From positions 478,381,375-478,445,374 of the forward strand of contig CM041776.1 in NCBI GenBank assembly GCA_023374045.1: a stretch of DNA of 64,000 nucleotides. Direction: 5' to 3'. Under the pieces are notes generated by a model. That model was not told where the DNA came from and searched no databases. It saw only the letters and a program-made list of their open reading frames with translations. This stretch comes from Limonium bicolor (lineage: Eukaryota > Streptophyta > Magnoliopsida > Caryophyllales > Plumbaginaceae). Below are positions 23,202-33,816 of the stretch, piece by piece (the stretch's first letter is position 1; each line of letters begins with the position of its first letter). Both the position numbers and the translations under genes were made by a program.

Positions 23202-24250
23202 GGCACACCAGGTTTATGCCACGTAGGAGAAAGTGACAATAAGTTTAACCAGCTGATGAGAAGCCACGAGCAACTCATGGAGAGCAATGCGCAGCAGGCG
23301 ATGAAGGTAAGCACCCTGCAGAAAGTAGTTGAGCAGATGACCATGAACTCCTACCCCCAACAAGCAAAGTCGTTGACTTCCCGATCATCTACAACCCCTC
23401 CAGGCTATGCTCCTCTATCCCTATCATCTTCTGATGTTTCTTGTACGCAATGTGGTGGGCCACATGATTATGAAAAATGCCCCTAATTACAAGAATTAAA
23501 AGCAGCAGAGGAAGCAAACTTTGTTGGCAACAATTTAGGGTACAAACAACCATGGCAGCACAACATGCACCCCAATTTTCAAGGAGGCAAAAGGCAGTAT
23601 CAACAACCGCCTTATGGCAATGATGCTTCTTCAAGCCGACAGACTCAACAACCTTCAAATCCCGACTCTAGAATGTCCCAAATGCAGGAGATGTTTAAAG
23701 CAATGATGAGTAAGACCCGAGACACGCAAGATGAAGTCACAGCCCTTCGTAAATACCAAAAAGCCTTGCAGTCCCAAATTCAACAACTTCTCATCCAACA
23801 AAGACCTCCTGGCCAACTCCCCGCACAAACCAATCAAAATCCACGAGATTATGCAAATGTAATTTATGTAGTGGACCAGTACATCACACTAGCTCAAAGG
23901 GAGCAACAACCAGAGAGTGAAATGGTCCATGAAGTGAAACAGCGGGCTGAGGAAGAATACCTCGACATGAACCAACTGAAGCTCTATGCCAAATTAGTTG
24001 ATATAAATGAAATGATGGAGGGTCCACTAAACCTTGCATCATAGCAACCAAAAAGCGAAATGGTTCATATAGTGGACGACTTTACTAAGGATTTGAGTTA
24101 CTCTCTATCACCATCCCCGTTCGAACCTGAGCAAACGACATCAAACCTTCTACTTGAGCTTGAAGACAAGCCATCAGAGGACAGCTTCTACCTCAACTTC
24201 ATGGAGTCTCCTCCCTCTGAAGTCAATACCGTTAGTTTCCCTCCTTCTCT
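23202..24250 (+). pseudogene. gag: Athila-like gag C-terminus (E1)
   Basis: One frame runs through with stops at 23484 (TAA) and 24042 (TAG). Residues around 23448-23483 form a zinc knuckle CTQCGGPHDYEKC (C-x2-C-x3-H-x4-C), preceded by a coiled-coil-like stretch. The following NFVGNN..QHNMHPNF segment resembles the linker after the knuckle in Athila gag, and Gln-rich sequence follows. The start is missing because the F array is inserted at 23199/23200. Confidence 0.8.
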
Positions 24251-24919
24251 GTGCTATACCCAGAAAATGAGGATAGTTACATCCTCAAAAATGAAGAGAA
24301 GGAAATGCTCGCTCCCGCCGAGACATCCAAACAAAACACCAATATCACCTTCAAGGAACAACTTCCCTATGAAGTTGAATTCAACCAGGGCTCTTCCTAT
24401 GAGCCTCTCCAAGAAGACGAGGATTATTACATCCTCAAATTTGAGGAGGAGGAGCCATCTAACTTTAATCTTCATCTGGAGGATCACGGCCTCCCCCTCT
24501 TGTGCACCAAGGGTCATCCATTAAAAAATTTGGGCCCTTCTCCAAAGAAAAATAATGAACATCCAACCCACCCATTGAAGCTCACTTCCACCTTCATTTT
24601 CGATCCAGGGGAGAATATTTACATCTACGACTCTGAGCAAGGACCACCACTACCACCTTGCCTCCATACGGCTAAAAAACAAAAGGAGAATGTTTACATT
24701 CTCCAGTTTGAGGAAGAAATACAACCATCACTCGGTTCTCTATTAGAGATTTCTTGCAGCAAACACCTCCTTCAAAACCAGGTTTTGTGGAGTTTGTATT
24801 TTCCTAATTTAATTGCTGCAGTAATACTTTGTTTTGATCCAGGTGTTTCGATCCTACTTGTAGCCAATATCCTATTCCCGGTACTACCATTGTCAACTTT
24901 CATTTTTGATCCGGGATAA
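24251..24919 (+). CDS. Acidic repeat protein of E1 (unknown function)
   Basis: This 222-residue frame is shifted from the gag frame; the true start is unclear, and it may originally have been the gag-linked C-terminus. It contains repeats of an acidic motif: ENEDSYILKNEEKE, EDEDYYILKFEEEE, GENIYIYDSEQ, KENVYILQFEEE. A hydrophobic region (LLQNQVLWS, VILCFDPG) follows, with FDPG at three places and at the very end. The element C ORF at 35286-35852 is homologous through the same motifs. I do not recognise the family. The stop lies just before the conserved hairpin box at 24931. Confidence 0.6.
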   Translation: MLYPENEDSYILKNEEKEMLAPAETSKQNTNITFKEQLPYEVEFNQGSSYEPLQEDEDYYILKFEEEEPSNFNLHLEDHGLPLLCTKGHPLKNLGPSPKKNNEHPTHPLKLTSTFIFDPGENIYIYDSEQGPPLPPCLHTAKKQKENVYILQFEEEIQPSLGSLLEISCSKHLLQNQVLWSLYFPNLIAAVILCFDPGVSILLVANILFPVLPLSTFIFDPG

Positions 24920-24930
24920 TGAAGAACATG

Positions 24931-24976
24931 CGTCTAGCTAGAGACGTTAAACCCGGGCAGCTTGGTGGGAGGCAAC
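24931..24976 (+). promoter_or_regulatory. Conserved post-ORF box of Athila-like elements (E1)
   Basis: A CGTCT/AGACG hairpin with six-base loop AGCTAG (24931-24946) is followed by GGGCAGCTT and GGGAGGCAACCC. The same arrangement directly after the ORF stop occurs in C at 35862-35910. The GGGAGGCAACCC core is familiar from Athila-type 3' UTRs. Confidence 0.7.
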
Positions 24977-25134
24977 CCACTATCTATACTTTGCCTTTCC
25001 TTTTATTTTGTTTTCTCTTTTGTACTATATTTCCCTTTTATATGTTGAAATAAAATGCGGGTTTTACTTGAGTTCTTCTGGTTGTGTAGAATATTCTTTA
25101 CAGGTACATTTCATGTAATTCTACAGCTGCACTC

Positions 25135-25147
25135 AAGTGCGGGGGAG
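25135..25147 (+). other. PPT-like motif 1 of E1
   Basis: AAGTGCGGGGGAG, equivalent in position to 36083-36094 in C. It lies over 1 kb upstream of the LTR, so it is not the LTR-adjacent PPT. Confidence 0.6.
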
Positions 25148-25274
25148 CTCTGCACACTCTGCGAACTCCGGGGAGTACACTCTTTCTCTTATGATATTTC
25201 ATATTCCCTTTTGCTTTGATTTGTATAATTTCCTTGTACAGATTGCATTGCCTAGTTAATTTAATTCTTTCTAC

Positions 25275-25311
25275 GCAATGAGGGCATTGCTTGAGCTTAA
25301 AGTACGGGGGA
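25275..25311 (+). other. Hairpin plus PPT-like motif 2 of E1
   Basis: The stem is GCAATG/CATTGC with loop AGGG (25275-25290), then AAGTACGGGGGA at 25300-25311. The counterpart in C (36281-36318) has stem GAACAATG/CATTGTTC and loop AGGA. The pair just outside CAATG/CATTG changes from A-T in C to G-C here, a compensatory change. Confidence 0.65.
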
Positions 25312-26126
25312 GTACTCATACCCTCGTAGCTTTTTCTTAAGTTTTCTCTTTTGACAATTTGTTTAAATTTGTTAAGTTAGAACTAGTCAAAAAGGGAGCC
25401 ATAAAGGAAATATTGCAAACCTACAAAAATTATGGGGTACTAAAAATTTTCAACCATTTTAAAATTTATTCTGATTAGAAATTGCTTAAAGTTTAAGAAT
25501 AATTATCATTCGAGCCCTGTTTTTAGCTTTGAGCCTGGATTTGAATTGGAATGTAAAGGTGGAAAAAGAACAAGGTAAGGTACTCCTCTGATCTAAACAG
25601 GCATATTCTGATCCTAAGCAGGCCTCGTCCACTTGGTTATTAAGTTCTTTGGGGTGCTTTATCACGTAGCTACCTGAGGTATTTTATATCTGGGATAGTT
25701 GACCCAAAACCGCTACAAGGGTGGAGAGAAAAGTCTGATGTGAAAGGAAACTAAACTTCAATCGAAGTATCTTTGCATTATGTACTTAAATGATGAAAAC
25801 GTCTTATTTATGGATCATGTGTACATGGCATTGAAAGGTATAATGGAATATGATTTTACTTCATGCCCCTTGTCGTTTCAGGAAATGTGAAAGAAAATAG
25901 TGGATTGGCTCAAGGTTAAAAACTGGATTCTTATGGTTCTACTTCTCCTTCTTAACAGTTTTTTGTACGATTTCAATGTTCTTTTCAAAAACTTAAAAAC
26001 AAAAAGAAAAAAAGAAGAAGGAAGTTTCTAGTACCCTTTAATCTAGAAGTTTTGTAGTAATCTTTTATGTGCTCTCCCTGTTTGGTTATTTTATATTTAA
26101 CTTGTTTAAAGATTCTGTCATAAATA
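25312..26126 (+). other. E1 3' untranslated region
   Basis: No coding frame is seen. A block at about 25571-25740 (AAGGTACTCCTCTGATCT, GGAGAGAAAAGTCTG) is conserved with 61808-61970 in E2, showing that E1 and E2 belong to one family. Confidence 0.6.
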
Positions 26127-26165
26127 TTTGCTTGAGGACAAGCAAAAGATAAGTATGAAGGAAAT
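26127..26165 (+). other. LTR-proximal hairpin and degenerate PPT of E1
   Basis: Stem TTTGCTTG/CAAGCAAA with loop AGGA (26127-26146), then AGATAAGTATGAAGGAAAT up to the LTR. The C counterpart has AAGTGTGGGGG, so the purine run is mutated here. Confidence 0.7.
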
Positions 26166-26438
26166 TGATAAGTGCGAAATATATAGACTTTTAGGGTTTA
26201 AATACCTTATAACTTGCAACACTTTAGGCAATGTTTCCCACTTGCTATGTGAATTTTCTTGGATTTATGTTTTGATATGAACTGATATATTTTATGTATG
26301 AAATGTAGAAAAAAGTCTTGGAATCACATAGTACACTTCACAAGCTTCGCAACGCAATAAACGGGGATCAAATCGAAGCTCAAACGAAGAATCTGGAGCC
26401 CGTTGAAGTTTGCAAAGAAAGCAGAAAAAAATACACAC

Positions 26439-26590
26439 GTCCGGACCTGTGTCCGGACATGCAGATCCGGACGCAACACCTGTCCGACCCTATAGGCCCG
26501 GATGCAAGTCCGGACACATGTCGACGAAGCATTTTTCACACAGCGTCGACATGTCCGAACCAGCTGGTCCGGACACTGGTTCGGACACGT
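26439..26590. repeat. Hairpin cluster in E LTR (TCCGGAC words)
   Basis: Several copies of GTCCGGAC/TCCGGAC and the half-words TCCGAC and TTCGGACAC occur in 150 bp. It lies about 25 bp after a box (CAAACGAAGAATCT, GAAGTTTG) shared with the C LTR, which has an unrelated word at the same place. Confidence 0.8.
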
Positions 26591-26665
26591 CAAATTTGAC
26601 AGCGTACAGGGCTGCATTTATCTTTTCACACACCGACATACCCTTCCTTTTTACCCCATTTTCAC

Positions 26666-26673
26666 TATAAATA
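26666..26673 (+). promoter_or_regulatory. TATA box of E LTR
   Basis: CACTATAAATACACC lies downstream of the hairpin cluster in the expected orientation. Confidence 0.6.
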
Positions 26674-27567
26674 CACCTATAACCCTCCATTAATTCATAT
26701 CACATTCCACCCCAAAAACCATGTCAATATTCCTCCACAAAATCACCATCTCACCCCATTTTCATCCATAAAAACCACTGCTTTATTATTCTGTCCAACC
26801 TCTGACCAAACATATTCCCAGTTAATATGTCACGCTAAGAGGATATACTCTGGGTGAAGGTTAATTTATAGTCTGTTTAATTATGTAATCTATATTTTTA
26901 CCGGTTTAATTTAAATATAGTTTGTTACGATTAAAGCTTATCTCTCGCCTTTTAAATAAATTTCATGAATTTATTAAAATGCTTTACTAAATCTATTTTG
27001 ATCAGATCTGTGATAAATAGACAGGTTAATTAAGCCGTAAATCTGTAGAAAGCTTATTATGATTTAATAAGTTAGTATTTTCAGACGCAAATATAATTCT
27101 CACGCTTAATCCGTTTACATGTGTTTTGCTCGAATCTGGATTAGACTGAGCATGTTCTGGTAAACGAGTTCTTTTGAGTCTATGATTTAGTCCTCAAGAT
27201 AATAACATGAATTTTGCTAAACTATTATAATAAAACCGGTAGACATAGCATAAAAGAGCAGACTATATAAACCTGAACCCAGAGTCCCGTTTAATTTACC
27301 TTTTACTCACTTTATTTTATCTTTCCTTTTTATTTATAAAAACAAGTCAATTAATCCCCCCTTTTTGTGACACCGCTTAGGAATTAGATAATTCCCCTTT
27401 AGTCCCACGGTTCGATATCCGGTCGCCTCCACTTTACTATACTACTGGGACCGGGATTTGTTTACAGCCCGTAAGGTATTTTGAGTCTTTAATTTCTTTT
27501 TCATTTGATTTAAAAACACCAGTTCCAACCACTCTCATTATCCTGTCTGCAAAATGTGTTAAGCAGG

Positions 27568-28059
27568 ATGTTGAGAAAATTTACTGGACGATCAAAGAAG
27601 GGTAAAAGCACTGCTACTAGTTCTAGTGAAGCACCCCCACCGGGTTTTGTATCTCAACAAGCAGTAGACTGGTTCAATCTGGAGTGCAAAATTGAACCTG
27701 AACGATCGGTCGCACCGAAGTTACAGCGCCAACTTGGGTTACCCGAGCTTCTGGAAGCACATGGATGGGTGAAGCTACTAGACATGGGTGGTGTATTCTA
27801 CCCACGTGAGGTACGGGTTTTCTATGCGAATTCCCGTATCCAAGAAGGCACCATCCGCTCCAAGGTCCAAGAGAGGGACATCATTATTCAGGTGGAGGAC
27901 GTCGCTACATATTTAGGGATTCCTTACCCTGCTCCTCCTATGAGTGAGGACGATGATCTTCTGCAGCTATTTAATGAGTTTCAGAATGCCGCGGACCGAC
28001 ATTACAGTGAGCTTTTCATTCAGGCACCGCGCAGACGAACAGGAGATGACCCGACTAAG
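27568..28059 (+). pseudogene. E2 transposon-domain ORF, 5' half
   Basis: The Met at 27568 (MLRKFTGR) lies 17 bp after the LTR. The central WFNLECKIEPER, HGWVKLLDMGG, EVRVFYANS and VATYLGIPYPAP motifs match the 'putative plant transposon protein' family (PF20167-like) common in Athila-type elements. The frame is interrupted after Lys (AAG, 28057-28059), where element A is inserted, and resumes in phase at 60438. An in-frame GTG at 27556 lies even closer to the LTR and is less likely as start. Confidence 0.8.
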
Positions 28060-28125
28060 TGAAATACCCCAAACTTAAATATAGTGATTAATATTATTCT
28101 AATCCTTATTTAAGAGCCTAATAAT

Positions 28126-31100
28126 TGAAATACCCCAAACCTAGTTATGTTGTTTAAACACCTAGTAGGGTGTAATAAGACTAAAAAGAGTCTTAGAAAC
28201 CTTAGTAAACAAATTTAAACGAAAGGAAACACAAATGTGCTTTAAAATCAATAAGAGCTAAAATGTGCTCTAAGCTTGGGATAAACTTGAGTAAGACCTA
28301 ATGAGCTTGACAAGACCTCATTTATATACTAATGAACATATTAAACCAATTACCAAAGAAAACCAAGCTTGAAAACAAGTTAAAACACAAAATGTGCTTT
28401 AAGAAGTCTTAAAGCACATTTTTGAAAAATTGTCTTGTAAATGAGTTTTGAATGGCTAAATGTCCATCATTACTCTTAAATATATATGTGTACTATATAG
28501 TATCACATTTGGGTGGCTATATTAGTGGGAAATCAAAAATTTCACTTCTATGTGCCTTGTATAGGTGAATAGTACTTTTTATAAGCTAATTTGTAACATA
28601 TGTTGTATTAAGTAATTAAATTGACAAACAAAGACTAAAACACCCCACACTAATATAAGGGGCCGGTTTTTATAAGGGTGTGACTCACCACTCTCTTATT
28701 AATGTATTAAGTAAGTAAAGATAAGTAAATAAGCTACCTTTTTACTTTATAAGTATAAATATCTCTTAAAAGCAAATTCTATCTTCATTCTCTCATTTCC
28801 CTTCCTTGCTCACACGGTTTCCCACTCATCTTCTCCCTTCTTCATTGTTCTCTCACGGTAATACCACTATCACCATTAGAGCTCCACCTTTGACCACTTG
28901 CTAAATCAAGCTCACTTGTCCAAATCAAAAACAAAGACCACCAATCTCTTCCTCTCATCAAGCTCTTCATTCCTATCTTCTCAAAACTCCAAGAGCTCCA
29001 TTTCGGTGCCAAGGTGTTCCACCATTGAAGGAGCTTGAGCTTGTTTGACTACATATTATTACTCTCCTTGACTTCTAGGTAAGGAATCTCAAACAAAAAT
29101 CAAGTTTCCTCCTTGTTTTTGCCATGTCCGAAAATATACATTGAAAGAGCTTCTTGTGTGACTTTGTTCTAGTTTCATTCCAACTCTTCATGGACTAGGT
29201 GGAGTCCTCTCTTGTTATATATTCAAACTCTCTTCAAAGATCAAGGTAAAACAACTACATTAATACTTTTGAAACAATGTCAAATTAGGGTTTACAATGA
29301 GATGAAGCCTATAGCTTGAATACATTATAAAGTTTGTATATTTTTAGAACTTGTCAAGGAATCAAGTACTCTATTGGTTTTCTAAAGGAAACAAGAAAGA
29401 AGTTATCTTGCAAAAGAGGTAAATCTACTAACCTAATGCTATTTTAATGCCTTAGGAGAAATGAGCTTATAATGCTTATTAAAACTATCTAAAGAGCCAA
29501 TGGGGAATGACTTAGTAAAGTGTTCTTAAGAGACTAGTAAAGGGCATGTGTGTATGTTGAGTGTATTTGCAGGTTAAAGGCATATATATTGTGGAAATTC
29601 AGTGTTTATGATTTAAGCACTTTAAGGGCCTAAGAGCCATGCATTTTAAGGGCCTAAGTGCCATGCAATTTAAATTATGCACTATATTGTGATGTAGTGT
29701 AAATTTGGTGAAATTGTGTATGAGAGTGTTCTTGGTGATTTTTGGATGTTCTTGTGTGTTAAAGGAGAAGGTAAAGTGTTTAGGCATGGTAATGTTCTAG
29801 GGGAACCCATGTCAAAATCTAGGTAGGGAGTAAGAAGTTCTAAGTGTTTACATAAGGTTTGGTGAGTTAGAAAGTGTAGGAAATGAATAAGGAGTTCAAG
29901 ATGTTGTAAAGGAATTTTGATGAACTAGGATGTGTTCTAGAGTGTAATAGGACTTAGGCATGATCTTGAGATTTTAGTATATACCAAAGTCATTTTGGAC
30001 TTAGGTAAAGACTTAGGCAAACTTTGGTAAACTAAGGAGAATGTATGAACTTGAGAAAGGATTTGAAGTAATGATATAAGGAGTTAGTTGTGAGAGACGA
30101 TGCTTGGGAGATGATATTAAATCAAGGAGAAAGCGTTTTGGGATAGTAGTTACCATAGGTGAGAAACACCATCTAGGAACCTAGTATAAAATAACATAAG
30201 TGTTAAGGAATTTTACAAGAAATAAGTAAATGGTTTAAGGAGTTAGAAAATGAGCTTCATGGATGTTGTATGTGGATATAAGGTTACCAAATGTTGTTAG
30301 AAAACATTAAGAGGCCTTAGGAGAAGTTTGGTGAAGAATTGGCAAGTTTGGGTAAGATTAGAAGGCGACCGACCCAGGGGCCGACCCAGTTTTTGGGTCG
30401 GTCGAGCCTCTGTTAGATGTTGGGAAAATGTTCGGTGATGGTCCGACCCAAAAGGGTGGGTCGGACATGGGTCGGTCGGTCAAGTTTCAAAGGAAGAAAA
30501 TGTTCGCACATGGTCCGACCCAGTCGAGTGAGTCGGACGTGGGTCGGACGGGCATGATTATGAGGAAGTAAAAGGGTTTCTGTAATGGACCGACCCAGAA
30601 GGTTGGGTCGGACATGGGTCGGTCAAGGTAAAGTTTTTCAGACCCGAAAACCACTGGGAGGGTCCGACCCAGTTGTGGGTCGGACGGTGGGTCGGTCGGA
30701 CCAAAACTTGTAAAAAAAAAACAGAAAAGAATGTGACTTATGTAGTTAACCCTAGGTGTATAATGAAGGTAACCTAGGGTAAGATAGGCATTAAAACATG
30801 TCATACAATCATGTTAATACTTAGTGAGTTTGTAGTTGAATAAATAATTAACCGACGTTACTAATGTGTTTAGGATTCTCTCAAGGTGGAAATCAGTCGA
30901 GGCAAGGACCAAGGTATGGTTTTCTTGCAGTCTGTTGCCTACCGGTTTACACCGGCTTGTGTGTTGTTTGCTTTCTGTGTGTTTATGACCTTGTAAGATT
31001 AAACCATGTAAAGAGTTTACAGTTGTTAAATATTATTATGTTGTTAATTATGACTCCTCTTCCCATGTGAGTGTCTAACAAGACTTGACCTATTATTGTG

Positions 31101-32048
31101 AATTGTTGTTGTGCTCAATGTTGAACTACTAACATGGGCTAACGGGGGAAGTGAGGAGTCCGGTCTGTTCCGGCCACGCGTGTGAGTATGGGAGTCGATG
31201 TCATAACCGGTTTCGATTCTCTCTGTATGTTATGGTTAAGTTTCCAATTTGGTTTCTAACCTTCCCTTTAGCTTAACCAAGGCTATTTTACTGACTCACG
31301 TCGGGCCACAGGGGCATACTAGTGTTTTGTTTCGGTGTGCTTGGATCACTATATCCGGGGCACCTTGTGTTAAGTTAACCGTTCAATCTAACCGGACGGT
31401 AACGAGTTGTGTAACGAGCTAAGTATGAGCGTGGCAACATTCTCGAAGCTCTCAATGGGGACTAACTGTGTTGGTTCTCTCCCTAAAAGGATTTGTATGT
31501 TTGTGATGTGTGTGTGATGTGTACAATACCCTTGTTATGTTATATATGTATGTGTTGTGTGTTTTAAAATAAATATCATGTCATCATGACAATTGGTTGC
31601 GCGTATCCCGGTAGCCGATGGGCTGCGCGTTAGCCATACCAGCAAAGGTGCTGACCCCCGGGGGCTCCATATTTTTATTGCAGGATGAGGATCGAAGAGG
31701 CAGAGTGGCTCTAGGTCCTAGAGAGTAGTTTACTTTTGAAGTACTTTTGGATGTTTGCCCGGGTTGCGCCTGTGCACCCGTGGCGTATTGTATACTTGTT
31801 GGTGACGGTTTACAGTGAAGCATACAGTGAAGGATTTTGTAAATACTCGGTATTATATTGTTATATATATGGTTGTTAGTTCTATGCTCGGGAGTCTGAT
31901 CATCAGACCGGTACAATTGTATTTATTCAGCCTTGTTAGCCACGTGGGTGGTTTGACGGCATTGTAGCACCAACCGTTTAGTTATCGTTTAGTTGTTATT
32001 TTCCGCTGCGATTCCAAGTATAGTTATGTGCGTAGTAGGGGTGTTACA
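28126..32048 (+). mobile_element. Solo LTR B, related to A
   Basis: This 3923-bp LTR runs from TGAAATACCCCAAAC to GGGGTGTTACA with perfect target duplication ATAAT (28121-28125, 32049-32053). The 3' LTR of A is uninterrupted at the corresponding site (56162 region). No internal sequence is present, so it is a solo LTR. Its ends and a CCCCC/GGGGG palindrome are shared with A, but most of the body differs, indicating a sister family. Confidence 0.9.
30367..30702. repeat. Hairpin cluster in B LTR (CCGACCCA/GGGTCGG words)
   Basis: Five or more inverted pairs of CCGACCCA with GGGTCGGAC or GGGTCGGTCGG occur within 336 bp, separated by 40-60 bp of AT-rich spacer. Confidence 0.88.
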
Positions 32049-33337
32049 ATAATGCTTAAGTAATATTGGTAAGGAAAAATAAATCCAGAAGAAATAAGGA
32101 AACGCTTAAAAAGTGAAAAACGCTACATAAGCGTTAAATAACCGTTGGAAGTATGAGACCTCAGTTAGCGTATTATATGGATTCTAAAGGCTTAATAAGG
32201 CCAAAATAATATATGGGAACAATTCCCGAAGAAAATGGATCCAAATAATGAATTAAAACGCTAATAGAGCTTTAGAGCACGTTTTCAAGAAAACCCGAAA
32301 ACGTGACTTTAAGTGGTCAAACGGACCCGTAAAAATTATAAATCATTAAATAAAAATTATTAAGCATTTATGTAAGCTTAATAGTCAATGAAAATAATTA
32401 AACGATAAAATTTCGGAAAACGGGCCCGGTTAGTAAATCGTACTAAACCGGGTAAAATAACGAGCGTTTTCTGTAAAAGACGAAAAACGCTCCAACTAGT
32501 AATACTGTAAGGGGGCCGGTTTTTATCAGTCAAATAACTCCCTCACACACACATGTAACTAGCTAATTAAATAGAGGATCCAAAAAGTAAAAAGTGGAAA
32601 AGGGATAAAGTAACACTCTCTCTCTCCTCCCATTTCCCTTCTCCTTCCTTTTTCCCTTCTCCATCGATTTCTCCCTCCTCTCTCTTCTGGTTTGGGGTGA
32701 TTTCTTGAAGCTCCTCAAGCTCCCATGGCTTCTCCACCTTTCCAAGCATGCTCCATCTCCATGTGAGCCCCAAATGCAAAAATAAATATATATATCCTTG
32801 CTCCCCTCATCATCCTCTACACTTCTCTCTTTTAAAAATCCAAAAATGAGGAAGTTCATCTCCATGGGTTTTCCCCATTCAAAGAGAAAATATCATCAAT
32901 GGGTAGCTTGGAGTCTCCTCTCTCCATTAAGGTAAAAATCTCCATGAAAACCTTAAGTTTTCTTCATCTTCCCTTGGTAACAGATTTTGCCCATTGTAAT
33001 GCCTTATTTTCTCTCTCTCTTTTGAGCATAATATTAACCTTGCAATGGTGGTGGATTTTGATGAGTGTCCAAATGAGCATGTTTTATAGGTGTATTTCAT
33101 ATATAATATTAGCACTTTTCTTGCTCATTTCTCCGCTTCGGTTAGTTTTCCTCTAGTTTATGTTTTATTGTTTATCTCACAAAATTATTGGTTTAACATG
33201 AGGAAGGAAAACCAACGCCGGGAGTGAAGTAGTGACGAGGAGACAAACGCATAGACGCAAACGGCTCAGAAAACAGAGTCCAAACGAAGAATCTAGAGCC
33301 GGTCGAAGTTTGAAGGAAAATAGGCCACGTCAAGGGT

Positions 33338-33590
33338 TGCAACCGCCCAAGAAGAGGCGGGCTGCAACCGCCCCATAACTGGCGGACCTCTCACGGGTGC
33401 AACCGCCCCATAACTGGCGGACATCACACACAACCGCCTCTAAAGAGGCGGAACCAGTGGCAGACGTAAGTGTGGGCAACCGCCCAAATAGTGGCGGACG
33501 TGAGACACCAGGCTACCGCCTGTTGTTGGGCGGTCTTGGAGGCGGACACTAGACAACCGCCTGTTATCTGGCGGACATGGAGGCGGACAG
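33338..33590. repeat. Hairpin cluster in C 5' LTR (ACCGCC/GGCGG words)
   Basis: Repeated pairs of CAACCGCC with GGCGGAC lie 220-470 bp upstream of the TATA box. It follows the same upstream box (33281-33315) that precedes the unrelated cluster in the E LTR. Confidence 0.88.
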
Positions 33591-33808
33591 CGACTAGTCG
33601 CGCGAGCTTATCTTCTTCGCGTCGACTCCGTCGACTTGTCTTCGCTGACTTCTGCAACTCGTCCACTGCCATATCTATCTACTCCGCCTACCTTAATTCC
33701 CTCATGCGTCAGCTTTGTCCCCTGCGCAATAAATGAGCAATCAACGAGCTCAATCATTTCCTAAACTTGCACGCGTCTGTTAACTCCTCTGCTGTTTCTT
33801 CCTTTCCC

Positions 33809-33816
33809 TATATAAA
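33809..33816 (+). promoter_or_regulatory. TATA box of C 5' LTR
   Basis: CCCTATATAAACC, conserved at 37801-37808 in the 3' LTR. Confidence 0.65.

Larger units (their letters stand above)
23200..27551 (+). mobile_element. Athila-like element E1, 3' part
   Basis: It begins abruptly at the F2 LTR edge, inside a gag-like frame. Then come the gag zinc knuckle and C-terminus, an acidic ORF, a UTR with Athila-type boxes (GGGAGGCAACCC at about 24967; AAGTGCGGGGGAG), a hairpin plus degenerate PPT, and an LTR at 26166-27551. No pol is present. The 5' part would be left of the F array. Athila affiliation is inferred from the CxxCGGxHxxxxC knuckle and UTR boxes. Confidence 0.8.
26166..27551 (+). repeat. 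E-family LTR (3' LTR of E1, 5' LTR of E2)
   Basis: This 1386-bp LTR runs from TGATAAGTGC to ..CTGTCTGCA. Both sides are element-internal sequence: E1 PPT region on the left, E2 ORF on the right. It is related to the C LTR (for example TTATGATTTAATAAGTTAGT and the ends). A TATA box at 26666-26673 (TATAAATA) lies about 75 bp after the hairpin cluster at 26439-26590. Confidence 0.85.

Noticed and set aside
27568..28059. A host plant gene exon
   Set aside because: It sits 17 bp after an LTR, matches a transposon-associated domain, and its other half is followed by Athila-type UTR boxes.
33424..33672. Minus-strand ORF in the C LTR (also 37416-37664)
   Set aside because: It spans the GC-rich hairpin cluster; the open frame is a composition effect in LTR sequence.
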